DNA from: JBBIUS01 sp037440105
GTDB lineage: Bacteria > Patescibacteriota > Patescibacteriia > XYB2-FULL-38-15
Length of the DNA: 42,443 nucleotides
Assembly: GCA_037440105.1 (NCBI GenBank)
Contig: JBBIUS010000006.1
Coordinates: 1-42,443 of the forward strand
Direction: 5' to 3'
Shown here: positions 14,464-22,413 of the stretch, one piece after another
Position numbering within the stretch: position 1 is the stretch's first letter
Layout of the letters: the number at the start of each line of letters is the position of its first letter
The notes under the pieces: model-generated
The model's input: the letters and a program-made list of their open reading frames with translations, nothing else
What the model was told of the DNA's origin: nothing
The model's database searches: none
Translations under genes and position numbers: made by a program

Positions 14464-16007
14464 TGAAACTGTGTTCCGACAAAAAATGGGTGATTTTTAA
14501 CTTCAATAATTTCCACTAGCCGATTATCTGGCGAAACACCAGACAAAACCATGCCAGCTTTTTCAAATTGCTCCCGATAAGCATTATTAAATTCGTATCG
14601 ATGGCGATGCCGCTCAGAGATGTTTCTTTTGCCGTAAGCTTTGTAACTAATTGATTTCTTAGAGAGGACGCAGGGCCATGCCCCAAGCCGCATTGTCCCG
14701 CCATACTTTTTTTCTTTTATTAATTCTTTTTGTTCTTCCATAATGTGTATTACTGGATGCGGCGTCTTAGAATCGATTTCAGTAGAATTTGCCCCGGCTA
14801 AACCGCAGACATTTCTGGCAAATTCTACAACTGCCATTTGCATGCCGTAGCACAAACCAAAATAAGGAATTTTATTTTCTCGACAATATTGGATTGCTTT
14901 GATTTTTCCTTCAACACCCCTTGAACCAAATCCGCCCGGAACAATGACGCCGTCTAACTGCCTCAAATCCTTGAGCTTCGCTGGCTCTTTTTCATATTCT
15001 TCGGAATTCAACCAAATTAGAACTGGTTTTTTATTATGATACCAGGCCGCGTGCTTTATAGCCTCAATCACAGAAATGTAAGCATCTGATAAAATAAAAT
15101 TTCCGGTTGTAAAATATTTTCCAACAACACCAATGCGTACCTCATCTTTGACTGTTTGGATGGTTTTAACCAAATGCCGCCAATCTTTTAAATCTTTTTG
15201 CCGCGATCTCATGTAAAATTTGGACAAAATCCTTTGACTCAAACCTTCTTTTTCAAAATTAATGGGGACTTCATAAATTGAATCAACATCCGGAGCAGAA
15301 ATAACATCCCGCTTATCAACATTGCAAAAAATTGAAATTTTTTCTTTTCTCGGTTCATCAAGTGGCACCTCTGATCGGCATAAAATAATATCTGGCTGGA
15401 TTCCAGCTGAGTTCAAAACTTGCGTCGCGTGTTGAGTTGGTTTAGTTTTCATTTCCCCAACTTTTGAAGGAATCGGCAAATAACTTACTAAAACAAAAAG
15501 GACGTCCTGCGGACGCCGATGGTGCAGCATTCTGGCTGCTTCCAAAAATAAAACATTTTGATATTCGCCAACTGTCCCGCCGATTTCAATAATCACAAAA
15601 TCTGCTTTTGCTTTCTTGGCTGCCCGGCGAATTCTTCTGATTACTTCTTCAGGCACATGCGGCACAACCTCAACGCACCGCCCGCCGTACTCCAAATTTC
15701 TTTCTTTGGCAATAACTGTCTGATAAACCCGGCCGGTGGTCATGTAGTTATCAGAGTAAATATTTTCATCTAAAAATCTTTCGTAATTGCCGATGTCCTG
15801 ATCTGTTTCATCACCGTCGTCAGTTACAAAAACTTCGCCGTGTTCAACTGGATTCATTGTCCCAGCATCAACATTGATATATGGGTCGATTTTTATTGCT
15901 GTTACCCTAAAACCTTTGCTCTGTAAAATTTTCCCAATCGCGGCGCAAGCAGTTCCTTTACCGACACCCGACATCACACCGCCAGCCACGAAAATATATT
16001 TTGCCAT
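14382..16007 (-). CDS. pyrG: CTP synthase PyrG
   Basis: A 541-aa enzyme that aminates UTP to CTP with glutamine. The synthetase half starts 'KYIFVAGGVMSGVGKGTACAAIGKIL' (P-loop) and includes 'IKIDPYINVDAGTMNPVEHGEVFVTDDGDETDQDIGNYERF'; the glutaminase half has the oxyanion 'VPGGFGSRG', nucleophile 'FGLCYGMQ' and His-Glu in 'GTQFHPEFKSRP'. Length is normal. The last ~28 codons appear to have been supplied by an inserted element; a diverged copy of the same end remains downstream at 14103-14189. The product should still be functional because all catalytic residues are kept. Confidence 0.96.
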   Translation of the reverse strand: MAKYIFVAGGVMSGVGKGTACAAIGKILQSKGFRVTAIKIDPYINVDAGTMNPVEHGEVFVTDDGDETDQDIGNYERFLDENIYSDNYMTTGRVYQTVIAKERNLEYGGRCVEVVPHVPEEVIRRIRRAAKKAKADFVIIEIGGTVGEYQNVLFLEAARMLHHRRPQDVLFVLVSYLPIPSKVGEMKTKPTQHATQVLNSAGIQPDIILCRSEVPLDEPRKEKISIFCNVDKRDVISAPDVDSIYEVPINFEKEGLSQRILSKFYMRSRQKDLKDWRHLVKTIQTVKDEVRIGVVGKYFTTGNFILSDAYISVIEAIKHAAWYHNKKPVLIWLNSEEYEKEPAKLKDLRQLDGVIVPGGFGSRGVEGKIKAIQYCRENKIPYFGLCYGMQMAVVEFARNVCGLAGANSTEIDSKTPHPVIHIMEEQKELIKEKKYGGTMRLGAWPCVLSKKSISYKAYGKRNISERHRHRYEFNNAYREQFEKAGMVLSGVSPDNRLVEIIEVKNHPFFVGTQFHPEFKSRPLKPHPLFREFISACLKSRG

Positions 16008-16117
16008 AATTGTTAGTATTTTGTATTTGGTATCTGGTATCTAGTATTTTAACTAAATATTATCTCTAGCGGATCGATTATCTTCATACTAAATACGAAA
16101 TACTAAATACGAAATAT

Positions 16118-16564
16118 TTATTTCTCCTCCGTCACCATCACATAAACCTTTGCCTCCAGTCCATGATTTAATTGTACCATAACTTCGTGCCCACCCAAAT
16201 CTTTAATTGGTTTTTCTAAAACTATTTGCTTCTTTTTGATATCAAAACCCTTTTCTTTTAATTTTGATGCTATCTGTTCTTCGCTTACTGAGCCATAAAG
16301 TTTTCCACCCTCTTCTGCCTTTGCTTTTATTATTACTTCAACTCCTTCTAATTTCTCTGCTAATTCTTGAATTGCTTTTAACTCATGTTCAGCTTTTCGC
16401 TCAGCCGCTTTTTTCATTTCCTCAATTCGAGCGACGGCCCCTTCCGTCGCTGCTTCTGCAAAGCCGCGGGGAATTAAAAAATTTCTAGCATAACCGTCTG
16501 CTACCTCTTTTACCTCTCCTATTTTGCCTAGATTATTTACATTTTTTAATAAAATTATTTTCAT
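16118..16564 (-). CDS. rplI: Ribosomal protein bL9
   Basis: A 148-aa large-subunit protein. The N-terminal RNA-binding domain 'MKIILLKNVNNLGKIGEVKEVADGYARNFLIPRGFA' is diagnostic, followed by a long linker helix (about 45-75) and a C-terminal domain with 'GGKLYGSVSEEQIASKLKEKGFDIKKKQI'. bL9 has been reported absent from many CPR lineages, so its presence narrows the placement (family-level knowledge, not checked here). The spacer to pyrG (16010-16110) is built from 'TAGTATTT' and 'AAATACGAAATACT' words. Confidence 0.95.
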   Translation of the reverse strand: MKIILLKNVNNLGKIGEVKEVADGYARNFLIPRGFAEAATEGAVARIEEMKKAAERKAEHELKAIQELAEKLEGVEVIIKAKAEEGGKLYGSVSEEQIASKLKEKGFDIKKKQIVLEKPIKDLGGHEVMVQLNHGLEAKVYVMVTEEK

Positions 16565-16630
16565 ATCACATCATTATAACAAAAAAACAAAGAAAAGAAA
16601 ATATAAAGTTAATTCTTCTAAAAAAAGAAT

Positions 16631-17047
16631 TTATTCTCCTAAAATTTGAACTAAAATTTCTCTTTTTCTTGGTCGATTGTCAAAATCAATAAAAACTACC
16701 TGCTGCCAAGTGCCGAGCCGCAGTTTTCCGCCCATCACTGGCACAGAAATAGATGGACCCAAAAGAGCGGCCCTAAGATGTGAAAAACCATTGCCGTCAC
16801 CCCATGTTTTATTGTGGTGATAAGCTTCATCCTTTGGAATAATTTTTTCAAAAAATTCTTGCAAATCACGAACCGTGTTTGGCTCATATTCAATAGTTGT
16901 CACACTTGCAGTTGAACCCAAAACGAAAACCAGAACCAAGCCATCTTTAACTTTTGAATTTTTCACAATTCCTTTCACCTTTTCTGTAATATTATGCACG
17001 TCACAAAAACCATTAGCAGAAAGTAAAATTTTTTCATGGTAAACCAT
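16631..17047 (-). CDS. YjbQ/UPF0047 family protein
   Basis: A 138-aa protein of the YjbQ family, a compact fold with a metal site, with weak thiamine-phosphate synthase activity reported for some members. 'GFCDVHNITEKVKGIV', 'LVFVLGSTASVTTIEYEP', 'AYHHNKTWGDGNGFSHLRAALLGPSISVPV' and 'GTWQQVVFIDFDNRPRKREI' are the conserved blocks; the His residues of the middle block would bind metal. Physiological role unknown. It is the first minus-strand gene after a divergent promoter region shared with the phosphatase. Confidence 0.88.
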   Translation of the reverse strand: MVYHEKILLSANGFCDVHNITEKVKGIVKNSKVKDGLVLVFVLGSTASVTTIEYEPNTVRDLQEFFEKIIPKDEAYHHNKTWGDGNGFSHLRAALLGPSISVPVMGGKLRLGTWQQVVFIDFDNRPRKREILVQILGE

Positions 17048-17120
17048 AATGTAAAATAATTCTTTTTTAAATTTATCGTCTAAAATAACTTTAGAAATTT
17101 TTTTATTATAACACCATTTC

Positions 17121-17149
17121 TTGACAAAAACTACTAAACATGTTTAAAT
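17121..17149 (+). promoter_or_regulatory. Sigma-70-type promoter of the histidine phosphatase gene
   Basis: TTGACA (17121-17126) matches the consensus fully; after exactly 17 bp comes TTAAAT (17144-17149). The start codon is 31 bp downstream and a GGAGG ribosome-binding site lies at 17170-17174. Confidence 0.65.
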
Positions 17150-17179
17150 TTTTATCTAAAACAAAAATTGGAGGAATTA

Positions 17180-17800
17180 ATGAAAATAGTAAATTTTTGG
17201 GTTATAAGGCACGGAGAAAAAAGACTGGATGAAGACGCGCTTAGCGAGACAGGTGTAGAACAAGTCAAAGAAACAACCAGACGATTCCTGCGTAATCTCA
17301 CTTTCCAGGCGGTCTTTTATTCAGGAATGAAACGGACAAAAGAAACGGTCGAAATAGTGCTTGAAACGCTAGGATTTTTACCCAAAACGATCGGCTACCC
17401 GCTTATTTTGGCTGAAGAAGGCTTTGGATATGAATGGGCTATCAAAGAGCAGCCGCTTAGTCCTATAATATGCAAAACCATGGAGAGAAGAAAGAAAATA
17501 ACTGTTGCCGACTGGCTCCGTATCTGGCCTGGCGCGCTCTTAATCCGCGGCCGAATGCTTGGCACCGTGCTCGGTTGGGCAAGAACACTGGCTAATCAAT
17601 TTCCCCAAGAACAGGAAATCAATGTCCTGGTTGGCTCGCACAGTCCAACCGGCGAACTGGCAGCCATAAATCTATCCACTGAAACTCTTTCATATGCGAG
17701 TCTCATTCAATATATCATTGAATATGATGAAGAGACCGATATGGCAAAACTTACAGCCTCATGCCGCCTGCCAGACGCAAACTTGCCAGACGCAAAATAG
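17180..17800 (+). CDS. Histidine phosphatase superfamily protein
   Basis: A 206-aa phosphoglycerate-mutase-like protein. 'FWVIRHGEKRLDEDALSETGVEQ' carries the RHG catalytic motif near residues 9-11 and 'VGSHSPTGELAAI' the second catalytic His, with an extra 'YSGMKRTKETVEIV' (arginine pocket) between. The ATG at 17180 was chosen because it follows GGAGG by a normal distance; a TTG four codons upstream overlaps that site. Substrate unknown. The tail 'CRLPDANLPDAK' is a short internal repeat (DAxLPDAK-like), probably from local duplication of CCAGACGCAAA. No obvious partner genes. Confidence 0.85.
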   Translation: MKIVNFWVIRHGEKRLDEDALSETGVEQVKETTRRFLRNLTFQAVFYSGMKRTKETVEIVLETLGFLPKTIGYPLILAEEGFGYEWAIKEQPLSPIICKTMERRKKITVADWLRIWPGALLIRGRMLGTVLGWARTLANQFPQEQEINVLVGSHSPTGELAAINLSTETLSYASLIQYIIEYDEETDMAKLTASCRLPDANLPDAK

Positions 17801-17875
17801 CAAAACCAAAAATAAGGGGAGAACGCTGCCAAAAGCAACGTTATTTTTTAAAAAAAATTTTTTGAAATTTAAATT

Positions 17876-18952
17876 TTAAAGTATCAACATTGCGTCGCCA
17901 TAACTATAAAATTTGTATTTCTTGTCTATCGCTCGTCTATAAATGTTTTTAACAATTTTTAAAGATTCTTTTGGCAGCAAATTTCGAGATGAACCAATAA
18001 ATGCTGTAACCATCATCAAAAGCGTACTTTTCGGCAAATGGAAATTGGTAATCAATGCGTCAATAAATTTGAATTTGTAAGGCGGGTAAATAAAAATATT
18101 TACTTTACCTTTGTACGAACTTATTCTATTGTCTTCTGCCACTGCTTCTAACGCACGGGCGACTGTAGTGCCAACCGCAATAATTCTTTGCCCATCTTTT
18201 TTAAATTGATTTAATTTTTTTGCGACTTTTGGCAAAATAACCACTTTTTCTTCCTGCATTTTGTGTTCCGAAATATTTTCCACCCTCACCGGCGCAAAAG
18301 TTCCTAGACCAACATGTAAAGTAATGTATTCAATCCGAACGCCTCTTTTTTTGATTTTTTTCAAAAGTCGTTTGGTAAAATGAAGTCCGGCTGTTGGCGC
18401 GGCAACAGACCCTAGTTGCTTTGCATATATTGTTTGATACCAAATTTTATTTTTGCGGTTTAAATCTTTTTTTTGTTTAATATACGGCGGAAGAGGCATT
18501 TTACCCAATTTAAAAATTAAATCCCAAAATTTTTTACCGCTCTTGTTAAATTTCATCCCCCAGACTCCTTGTCCTTTCCACTTTATAATTTTTCCAACCA
18601 ACCCACCTCCAAAATTAATTTCCAATCCGACTCGGCGTTTTTTTCCATCTATTAATGTCTCCCATTCTCCCTTACGAGTTTCACCTAAAAGCAACACTTC
18701 AAATTTCCGCCCTGACTCTCCAGCCTCAGAAATTCTCTTTCCAACCAACCGTGCCGGAATAACTTTTGTATCATTCAAAACTAGAACATCATCCGGTTTT
18801 AAAAATTCTAAAATTTTATCAAAACGGGTATGTTTGATTTTGTCCGCTGCGCGATTGAATACCAAAAATTTGCACTTATCTCGCGGCTCATGCGGCCGAG
18901 TGGCAATTAAATTTTTTGGTAAATTATAGTCAAAATCAGAAAGATGCAGCAT
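17876..18952 (-). CDS. queA: S-adenosylmethionine:tRNA ribosyltransferase-isomerase QueA
   Basis: A 358-aa enzyme that builds epoxyqueuosine on tRNA from preQ1 and SAM. 'LSDFDYNLPKNLIATRPHEPRDKCKFLVFNR', 'DVLVLNDTKVIPARLVGKR', 'SVAAPTAGLHFTKRLL', 'THVGLGTFAPVRVENISEHKMQEE'-type blocks and 'NFHLPKSTLLMMVTAFIG' are all QueA signatures. The frame stays open for 20 more codons upstream (to 19012), but those encode part of the REP-like 'AGATTTACACTCC' repeat, so the ATG at 18952 is used. queH, for the next step, lies 0.8 kb upstream, separated by a transposase remnant. Confidence 0.95.
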   Translation of the reverse strand: MLHLSDFDYNLPKNLIATRPHEPRDKCKFLVFNRAADKIKHTRFDKILEFLKPDDVLVLNDTKVIPARLVGKRISEAGESGRKFEVLLLGETRKGEWETLIDGKKRRVGLEINFGGGLVGKIIKWKGQGVWGMKFNKSGKKFWDLIFKLGKMPLPPYIKQKKDLNRKNKIWYQTIYAKQLGSVAAPTAGLHFTKRLLKKIKKRGVRIEYITLHVGLGTFAPVRVENISEHKMQEEKVVILPKVAKKLNQFKKDGQRIIAVGTTVARALEAVAEDNRISSYKGKVNIFIYPPYKFKFIDALITNFHLPKSTLLMMVTAFIGSSRNLLPKESLKIVKNIYRRAIDKKYKFYSYGDAMLIL

Positions 18953-19109
18953 AAAATTGGAGTGTAAGGCTTTAGCCTTACTACTCTGTAAATCTAAAGA
19001 TTTACACTCCAAGATTTACACTCCAAGATTTACACTCCAAGATTTACACTCCAAGATTTACACTCCAAGAAAAATGGAATGTAAGGCTTTAGCCTTACCT
19101 TTACTTTTA
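18953..19109. repeat. REP-like palindromes and five 14-bp tandem repeats
   Basis: Five units of AAGATTTACACTCC (18997-19066) are flanked by the palindromic words GTAAGGCTTTAGCCTTAC (near 18965 and again near 19081) and GTAAATCTAAAGATTTAC. Similar words lie on the other side of the transposase at 19660-19760. These are the kind of palindromes mobilised by REP-associated tyrosine transposases. They extend the open frame of queA. Confidence 0.8.
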
Positions 19110-19646
19110 CTAAAAATCATCTTGAATATCCGTAAAATCGCGAATTGGATATGTTCTTTCTGAATCCATTAAAAGTTCCTCCCCATATTTGTTTCTATAA
19201 TAGTTATAACTCAAGTATAGGTAATCAACATTATTTTTAGCATATCCATGTTTTACAGCGTTATGATGAATATAATTAAATCTTTTATAAAATGTTTTTT
19301 CATCGCGTATACAATTATCCCAGTAATTCCACCAAATTTAACGATTTTTAATTTTTTCAAGGACATTCAAATCATGAGCGCTTCCGCCATTTATAAATCT
19401 AATTACCGATGACAAAGTTTTTCCTTCTACCAAGTGAAATAATAAATGATAGTGGTTTGGTAAAATTATCCATGCGTACATTGAAATTTTATATCGAGAA
19501 ACAGCGGTAGCGAGCCGCCGTTGTAAAATTTTTATTTTATCATCTGTATCAAAAAATTTATATTTGTTTAGCGTGCGCGCCGTCACAAAATAAATTTGAT
19601 CATTCAAGTAAAGGTGAAATGGGATATGTTTTTTGAATTCTTCCAT
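19110..19646 (-). pseudogene. REP-associated tyrosine transposase (RAYT) with in-frame stop
   Basis: The frame from 19646 encodes 102 aa ending at TAA (19338-19340) and then continues in the same frame for 75 codons to TAG at 19110. The first part has the HUH motif in 'ILPNHYHLLFHLVEG'; the second has 'FNYIHHNAVKHGYAK', where the Tyr is the expected nucleophile, plus 'IWWNYWDNCIRDEKTFY' typical of RAYTs. Joined length (178 codons) fits a full Y1 transposase. One stop codon therefore separates the HUH site from the catalytic Tyr: a pseudogene, unless read through. REP-like repeats flank both sides, and it splits queA from queH. Confidence 0.85.
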
Positions 19647-19654
19647 AATTGATG

Positions 19655-19760
19655 GAGTAAATCTAAAGATTTACACTCCAAGATTTACACTCTGCAATAT
19701 AAATCTGGAATATAAAGCTTTAGCTTTATTGTTGTAAACCTGAAGGTTTACATTCCAAAC
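19655..19760. repeat. REP-like palindromes upstream of the RAYT gene
   Basis: Three palindromic words occur in a row: GTAAATCTAAAGATTTAC, ATAAAGCTTTAGCTTTAT and GTAAACCTGAAGGTTTAC, linked by ACACTCC/ACATTCC boxes. They run into the 3' end of queH and encode its last ~10 residues (LECKPSGLQQ). Confidence 0.75.
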
Positions 19761-20298
19761 TAAACTCACACCCGCAATAATGCTGACGGTAAAGGCCAAG
19801 TTCTTTGCTTAATTTCACGCTTTCTAAAAATCCATCATTCTTTTTAAAATCCGCTTCATAAAATTCTAGTCCATACTTTGTAGCGCACTCTTTACCAATC
19901 GAATTTATAATTTCTGCTTTTTTATTTCTGCCGACTGTTAAAGTCGTGGCAAAAATATTTTCTTTCAATTCTTTAGCAAATCGTGCCGCCTTTCCTAACC
20001 TCAATCTAAAACAAACCTGGCACCGTGTGCCGCCTTCAGGTTCATTTTCAAACTCTTTTATAGCTTTTAAAAATTTCTCGTGCTCAATTTGATATTTTTC
20101 TTTGCTCAAAATATTTTTTGGGAAATAATCTTTTAAAAAACCTTTTTCTGCAACTTTTATAAACGCTCTATAGCGCAAAAGCCATTCTTTGTAAGGAAAA
20201 ATGTTTGGATTATAAAAATAGCCAACGACTGTGTGGTTTTCTGAAAGACGTCTTGCAACATGAGTTGAACATGGTCCGCAGCAAATATGAAGCATCAT
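19726..20298 (-). CDS. queH: Epoxyqueuosine reductase QueH
   Basis: A 190-aa enzyme of the DUF208 family that reduces epoxyqueuosine to queuosine in tRNA. The N-terminal 'LHICCGPCSTHVARRL' has the CC...C cluster ligands, 'GTRCQVCFRLRLGKAARFA' gives CxxC, and 'YRQHYCGCEFSL' is the conserved end. QueH is the Fe-S alternative to cobalamin-dependent QueG, which suits an organism with limited cofactor synthesis. The usual family end is about 'YCGCEFS'; the extra residues come from an inserted REP-like repeat. With queA it forms a small queuosine salvage/maturation pair. Confidence 0.93.
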   Translation of the reverse strand: MMLHICCGPCSTHVARRLSENHTVVGYFYNPNIFPYKEWLLRYRAFIKVAEKGFLKDYFPKNILSKEKYQIEHEKFLKAIKEFENEPEGGTRCQVCFRLRLGKAARFAKELKENIFATTLTVGRNKKAEIINSIGKECATKYGLEFYEADFKKNDGFLESVKLSKELGLYRQHYCGCEFSLECKPSGLQQ

Positions 20299-20630
20299 AA
20301 AATTTTTATTTTAAAAATCCATTTTTTATTTTACCACTTTGTTCTAAAAACCAAAACAGTGTTTTAAATCTTTATTGTTTCATCAATTTGGTAACAAATC
20401 ATTACATTTTTTACTCCCAAAAAGATGTTGAGATATTCGTATAAATTCGTGAAGCTGCGTGATAAAGCCAAACTTCTAAGATGAAAGGTTCTTGCAGCCC
20501 AAATTCGTATAAAGATAGGTGGCGGTTGAGTTACGTAACAATAGCATTTAATCTTTTCTTAATAAAAAAATAATATAATTAAAGATGGAAAAAAATTATT
20601 AAATTCAAATTAAATTTAAATTATTTATTT
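20299..20630. other. Gene-free divergent spacer
   Basis: This 332-bp stretch separates divergent queH and the zinc-ribbon gene. It contains an ATTCGTATAAA word twice (near 20436 and 20502) and a TATAAT box at 20574-20579, 52 bp before the plus-strand start, without a good -35. No RNA gene or credible ORF recognised. Confidence 0.4.
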
Positions 20631-20900
20631 ATGGACCAAAATCTTTGCTACTGCGGCGCGAGAGCAAGTCGCGGCGAAGGGTTAAAACGAAATTTGATGT
20701 TTTGTTCAAGTTGCGGAAGCGAGTGGGAAATAACCCACTGTTGGAACTGTGGAGAGCAAATCGATGGTAGATTTTCTAGTTTCTGCCGCGAATGCGATTG
20801 GTTTATCTGTCCCAAATGCGGAGCGCATGAACCGGATTGTACAAAAACTATTAAATCTCTTAACAAACTCTTCCCAACTCACACCGTGCGCACTATTTAA
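20631..20900 (+). CDS. Small multi-zinc-ribbon protein
   Basis: An 89-aa protein with eleven cysteines: Cys6/Cys8, Cys25/Cys28, Cys37/Cys40, Cys52/Cys55, Cys60/Cys63 and Cys70. Pairs CSSC, CWNC, CREC and CPKC suggest two or three structural zinc knuckles of the double-zinc-ribbon type. Such proteins often bind nucleic acid or other proteins; nothing more can be said. It has an intrinsic terminator right behind it and a possible -10 box ahead, which supports expression of this strand over the antisense ORF. Confidence 0.75.
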   Translation: MDQNLCYCGARASRGEGLKRNLMFCSSCGSEWEITHCWNCGEQIDGRFSSFCRECDWFICPKCGAHEPDCTKTIKSLNKLFPTHTVRTI

Positions 20901-20923
20901 AAATAAACCTCTAAATGGAATTT

Positions 20924-20948
20924 AAAAAGAGGCGAAAAGCCTCTTTTT
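20924..20948 (+). terminator. Intrinsic terminator of the zinc-ribbon gene
   Basis: Arms AAAAAGAGGC (20924-20933) and GCCTCTTTTT (20939-20948) with loop GAAAA, ending in a T8 tract. It begins 23 bp after the stop codon. Confidence 0.85.
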
Positions 20949-21029
20949 TTCTAAATTTAAATTTTACTAAAAACATCAATCTAATTAAATCTGCAACCAC
21001 TCATTTCTTTTAAAATTACGCAAATCTTC

Positions 21030-22268
21030 TTATTCTTTTAATATTTCTATTGCCTTATCTAACTGTGGATCACGGCCAGCATTATAATCTTCTTCTGTAA
21101 AGTCAACTTCTATGTCAGGGGTAATGCCTTCTTTATCAATTTGCCTGCCTTTTGGAGTCAGCCACTCTGAAACTGTAATTTTAACTGCTGAACCATCGCT
21201 CAAAAACTCTAAATTTTGAACTGAACCTTTGCCAAAAGTTTTCTTTCCAACCAAAGTTGCCTTGCCATAATCTTGCAGGGCCCCGGCAACAATTTCTGAA
21301 GCAGAAGCAGAACCGCCGTTGATTAAAACAACTGTTTTTAAATTTTGCAGTCTAGCAAGCCCGCTAGATTTTTTAGCACTCTTCTCACCGCTTTTTGTCT
21401 TTTCTATCACCACGACATCATTTTCAATCCATTCGCCCGCCACATCAACAGCTGTTTCTAAAAATCCGCCGGGATTATTTCTCAAATCTAAAATTAAACC
21501 TTTTGGATCTTTAATAAGAATTTCATTCACTGCTCTGTTCACCCTATCACTGGTGTCCTCGTTAAAATGGTTAATTTCAAGATAAGCAATCTTGTCTTTC
21601 ATCTCCCATTTAACACTAACAATTTCAATCCGGTCTCTTATAATTTTGATATCTTCTGGCTTTTCCCAGCCTTCTCGCCAAATTGTTAAAGTAACTTCAG
21701 TCCCTCTCTGCCCGCGAATTAAGCTAACGGCGTAATCTAAAGTCATGTTTGATGTGTCTTTTCCGTTAACTGCTAAAATTTTATCACCGGCTTTTAGTCC
21801 AGCACGTTCTGCAGGAGTATTGGGGAGAGGGGCTATAATTGTCAGTTGCCCATTTTTAATACCAAGTTCTGCGCCAATCCCTTCAAAAGCTCCTTCTAAT
21901 TCTTGCTGAAATTTTTTTGTCATCTCGGGATCTAAAAAAACTGAGTAAGGATCATCAAGGGCATTCACAATCCCTGCCAGAGCTCCATAAAAAAGTTTTG
22001 TATCTAAAACAGGCTGATAGACATAGTTTTTCTTTACTAAATCCCAAACCTGCCAAAAAAGATTAAAATCGATGTCTTTTGAAAGATAGGAGGGGGGAGA
22101 TTTACTCTTGTTTAAAATTTTTCCGTTATACAATTCTTTCTCAACTGGAGCATATCTGCTTCCAACTGCCAACCCGCCCAAAAAACTACCAAGTATCAAA
22201 ATCACGGCCACATAAAAAACCGCGTATTTAAAAAAAATTTTATGTTTTTTAAAAAATTTAAATACCAT
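21030..22268 (-). CDS. C-terminal processing peptidase (S41, CtpA-like)
   Basis: A 412-aa exported serine protease. An N-terminal anchor spans about residues 14-36, a PDZ domain about 112-195 ('GIGAELGIKNGQLTIIAPLPNTPAERAGLKAGDKIL'), and the S41 core follows. By alignment with E. coli Tsp (S430/K455/Q459) the catalytic residues are Ser322 in 'NGGSASASEI', Lys347 in 'GKKTFGKGSVQ' and Gln351. It likely trims the C-termini of envelope proteins. It is downstream of murA on the same strand but separated by a 145-bp word-repeat spacer, so co-transcription is uncertain. Confidence 0.93.
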   Translation of the reverse strand: MVFKFFKKHKIFFKYAVFYVAVILILGSFLGGLAVGSRYAPVEKELYNGKILNKSKSPPSYLSKDIDFNLFWQVWDLVKKNYVYQPVLDTKLFYGALAGIVNALDDPYSVFLDPEMTKKFQQELEGAFEGIGAELGIKNGQLTIIAPLPNTPAERAGLKAGDKILAVNGKDTSNMTLDYAVSLIRGQRGTEVTLTIWREGWEKPEDIKIIRDRIEIVSVKWEMKDKIAYLEINHFNEDTSDRVNRAVNEILIKDPKGLILDLRNNPGGFLETAVDVAGEWIENDVVVIEKTKSGEKSAKKSSGLARLQNLKTVVLINGGSASASEIVAGALQDYGKATLVGKKTFGKGSVQNLEFLSDGSAVKITVSEWLTPKGRQIDKEGITPDIEVDFTEEDYNAGRDPQLDKAIEILKE

Positions 22269-22413
22269 ATTATAAAATTTCTAATTGACCTAATTTCTAA
22301 TTACTCTAATCAATGTCCAATGGCCAATGCCTAAATGTCCCAAACTATTTGAGATTTTTATAAATTAGGATTTATTTAGGTCAATTAGATTAATTAGAAA
22401 TTAGAAATTTTTA

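Noticed and set aside
18953..19012. Longer queA start at 19012
   Set aside because: The added 20 codons are REP-repeat sequence; the family N-terminus begins at MLHLSDFDYNLP.
18997..19066. Short direct repeats considered as a CRISPR array
   Set aside because: The 14-bp units are contiguous with no spacers, and no cas gene is present; they are REP-type repeats beside a RAYT.
20648..20866. 72-aa ORF antisense to the zinc-ribbon gene
   Set aside because: The plus strand has regular CxxC pairs and a terminator directly behind it; the antisense frame has neither.
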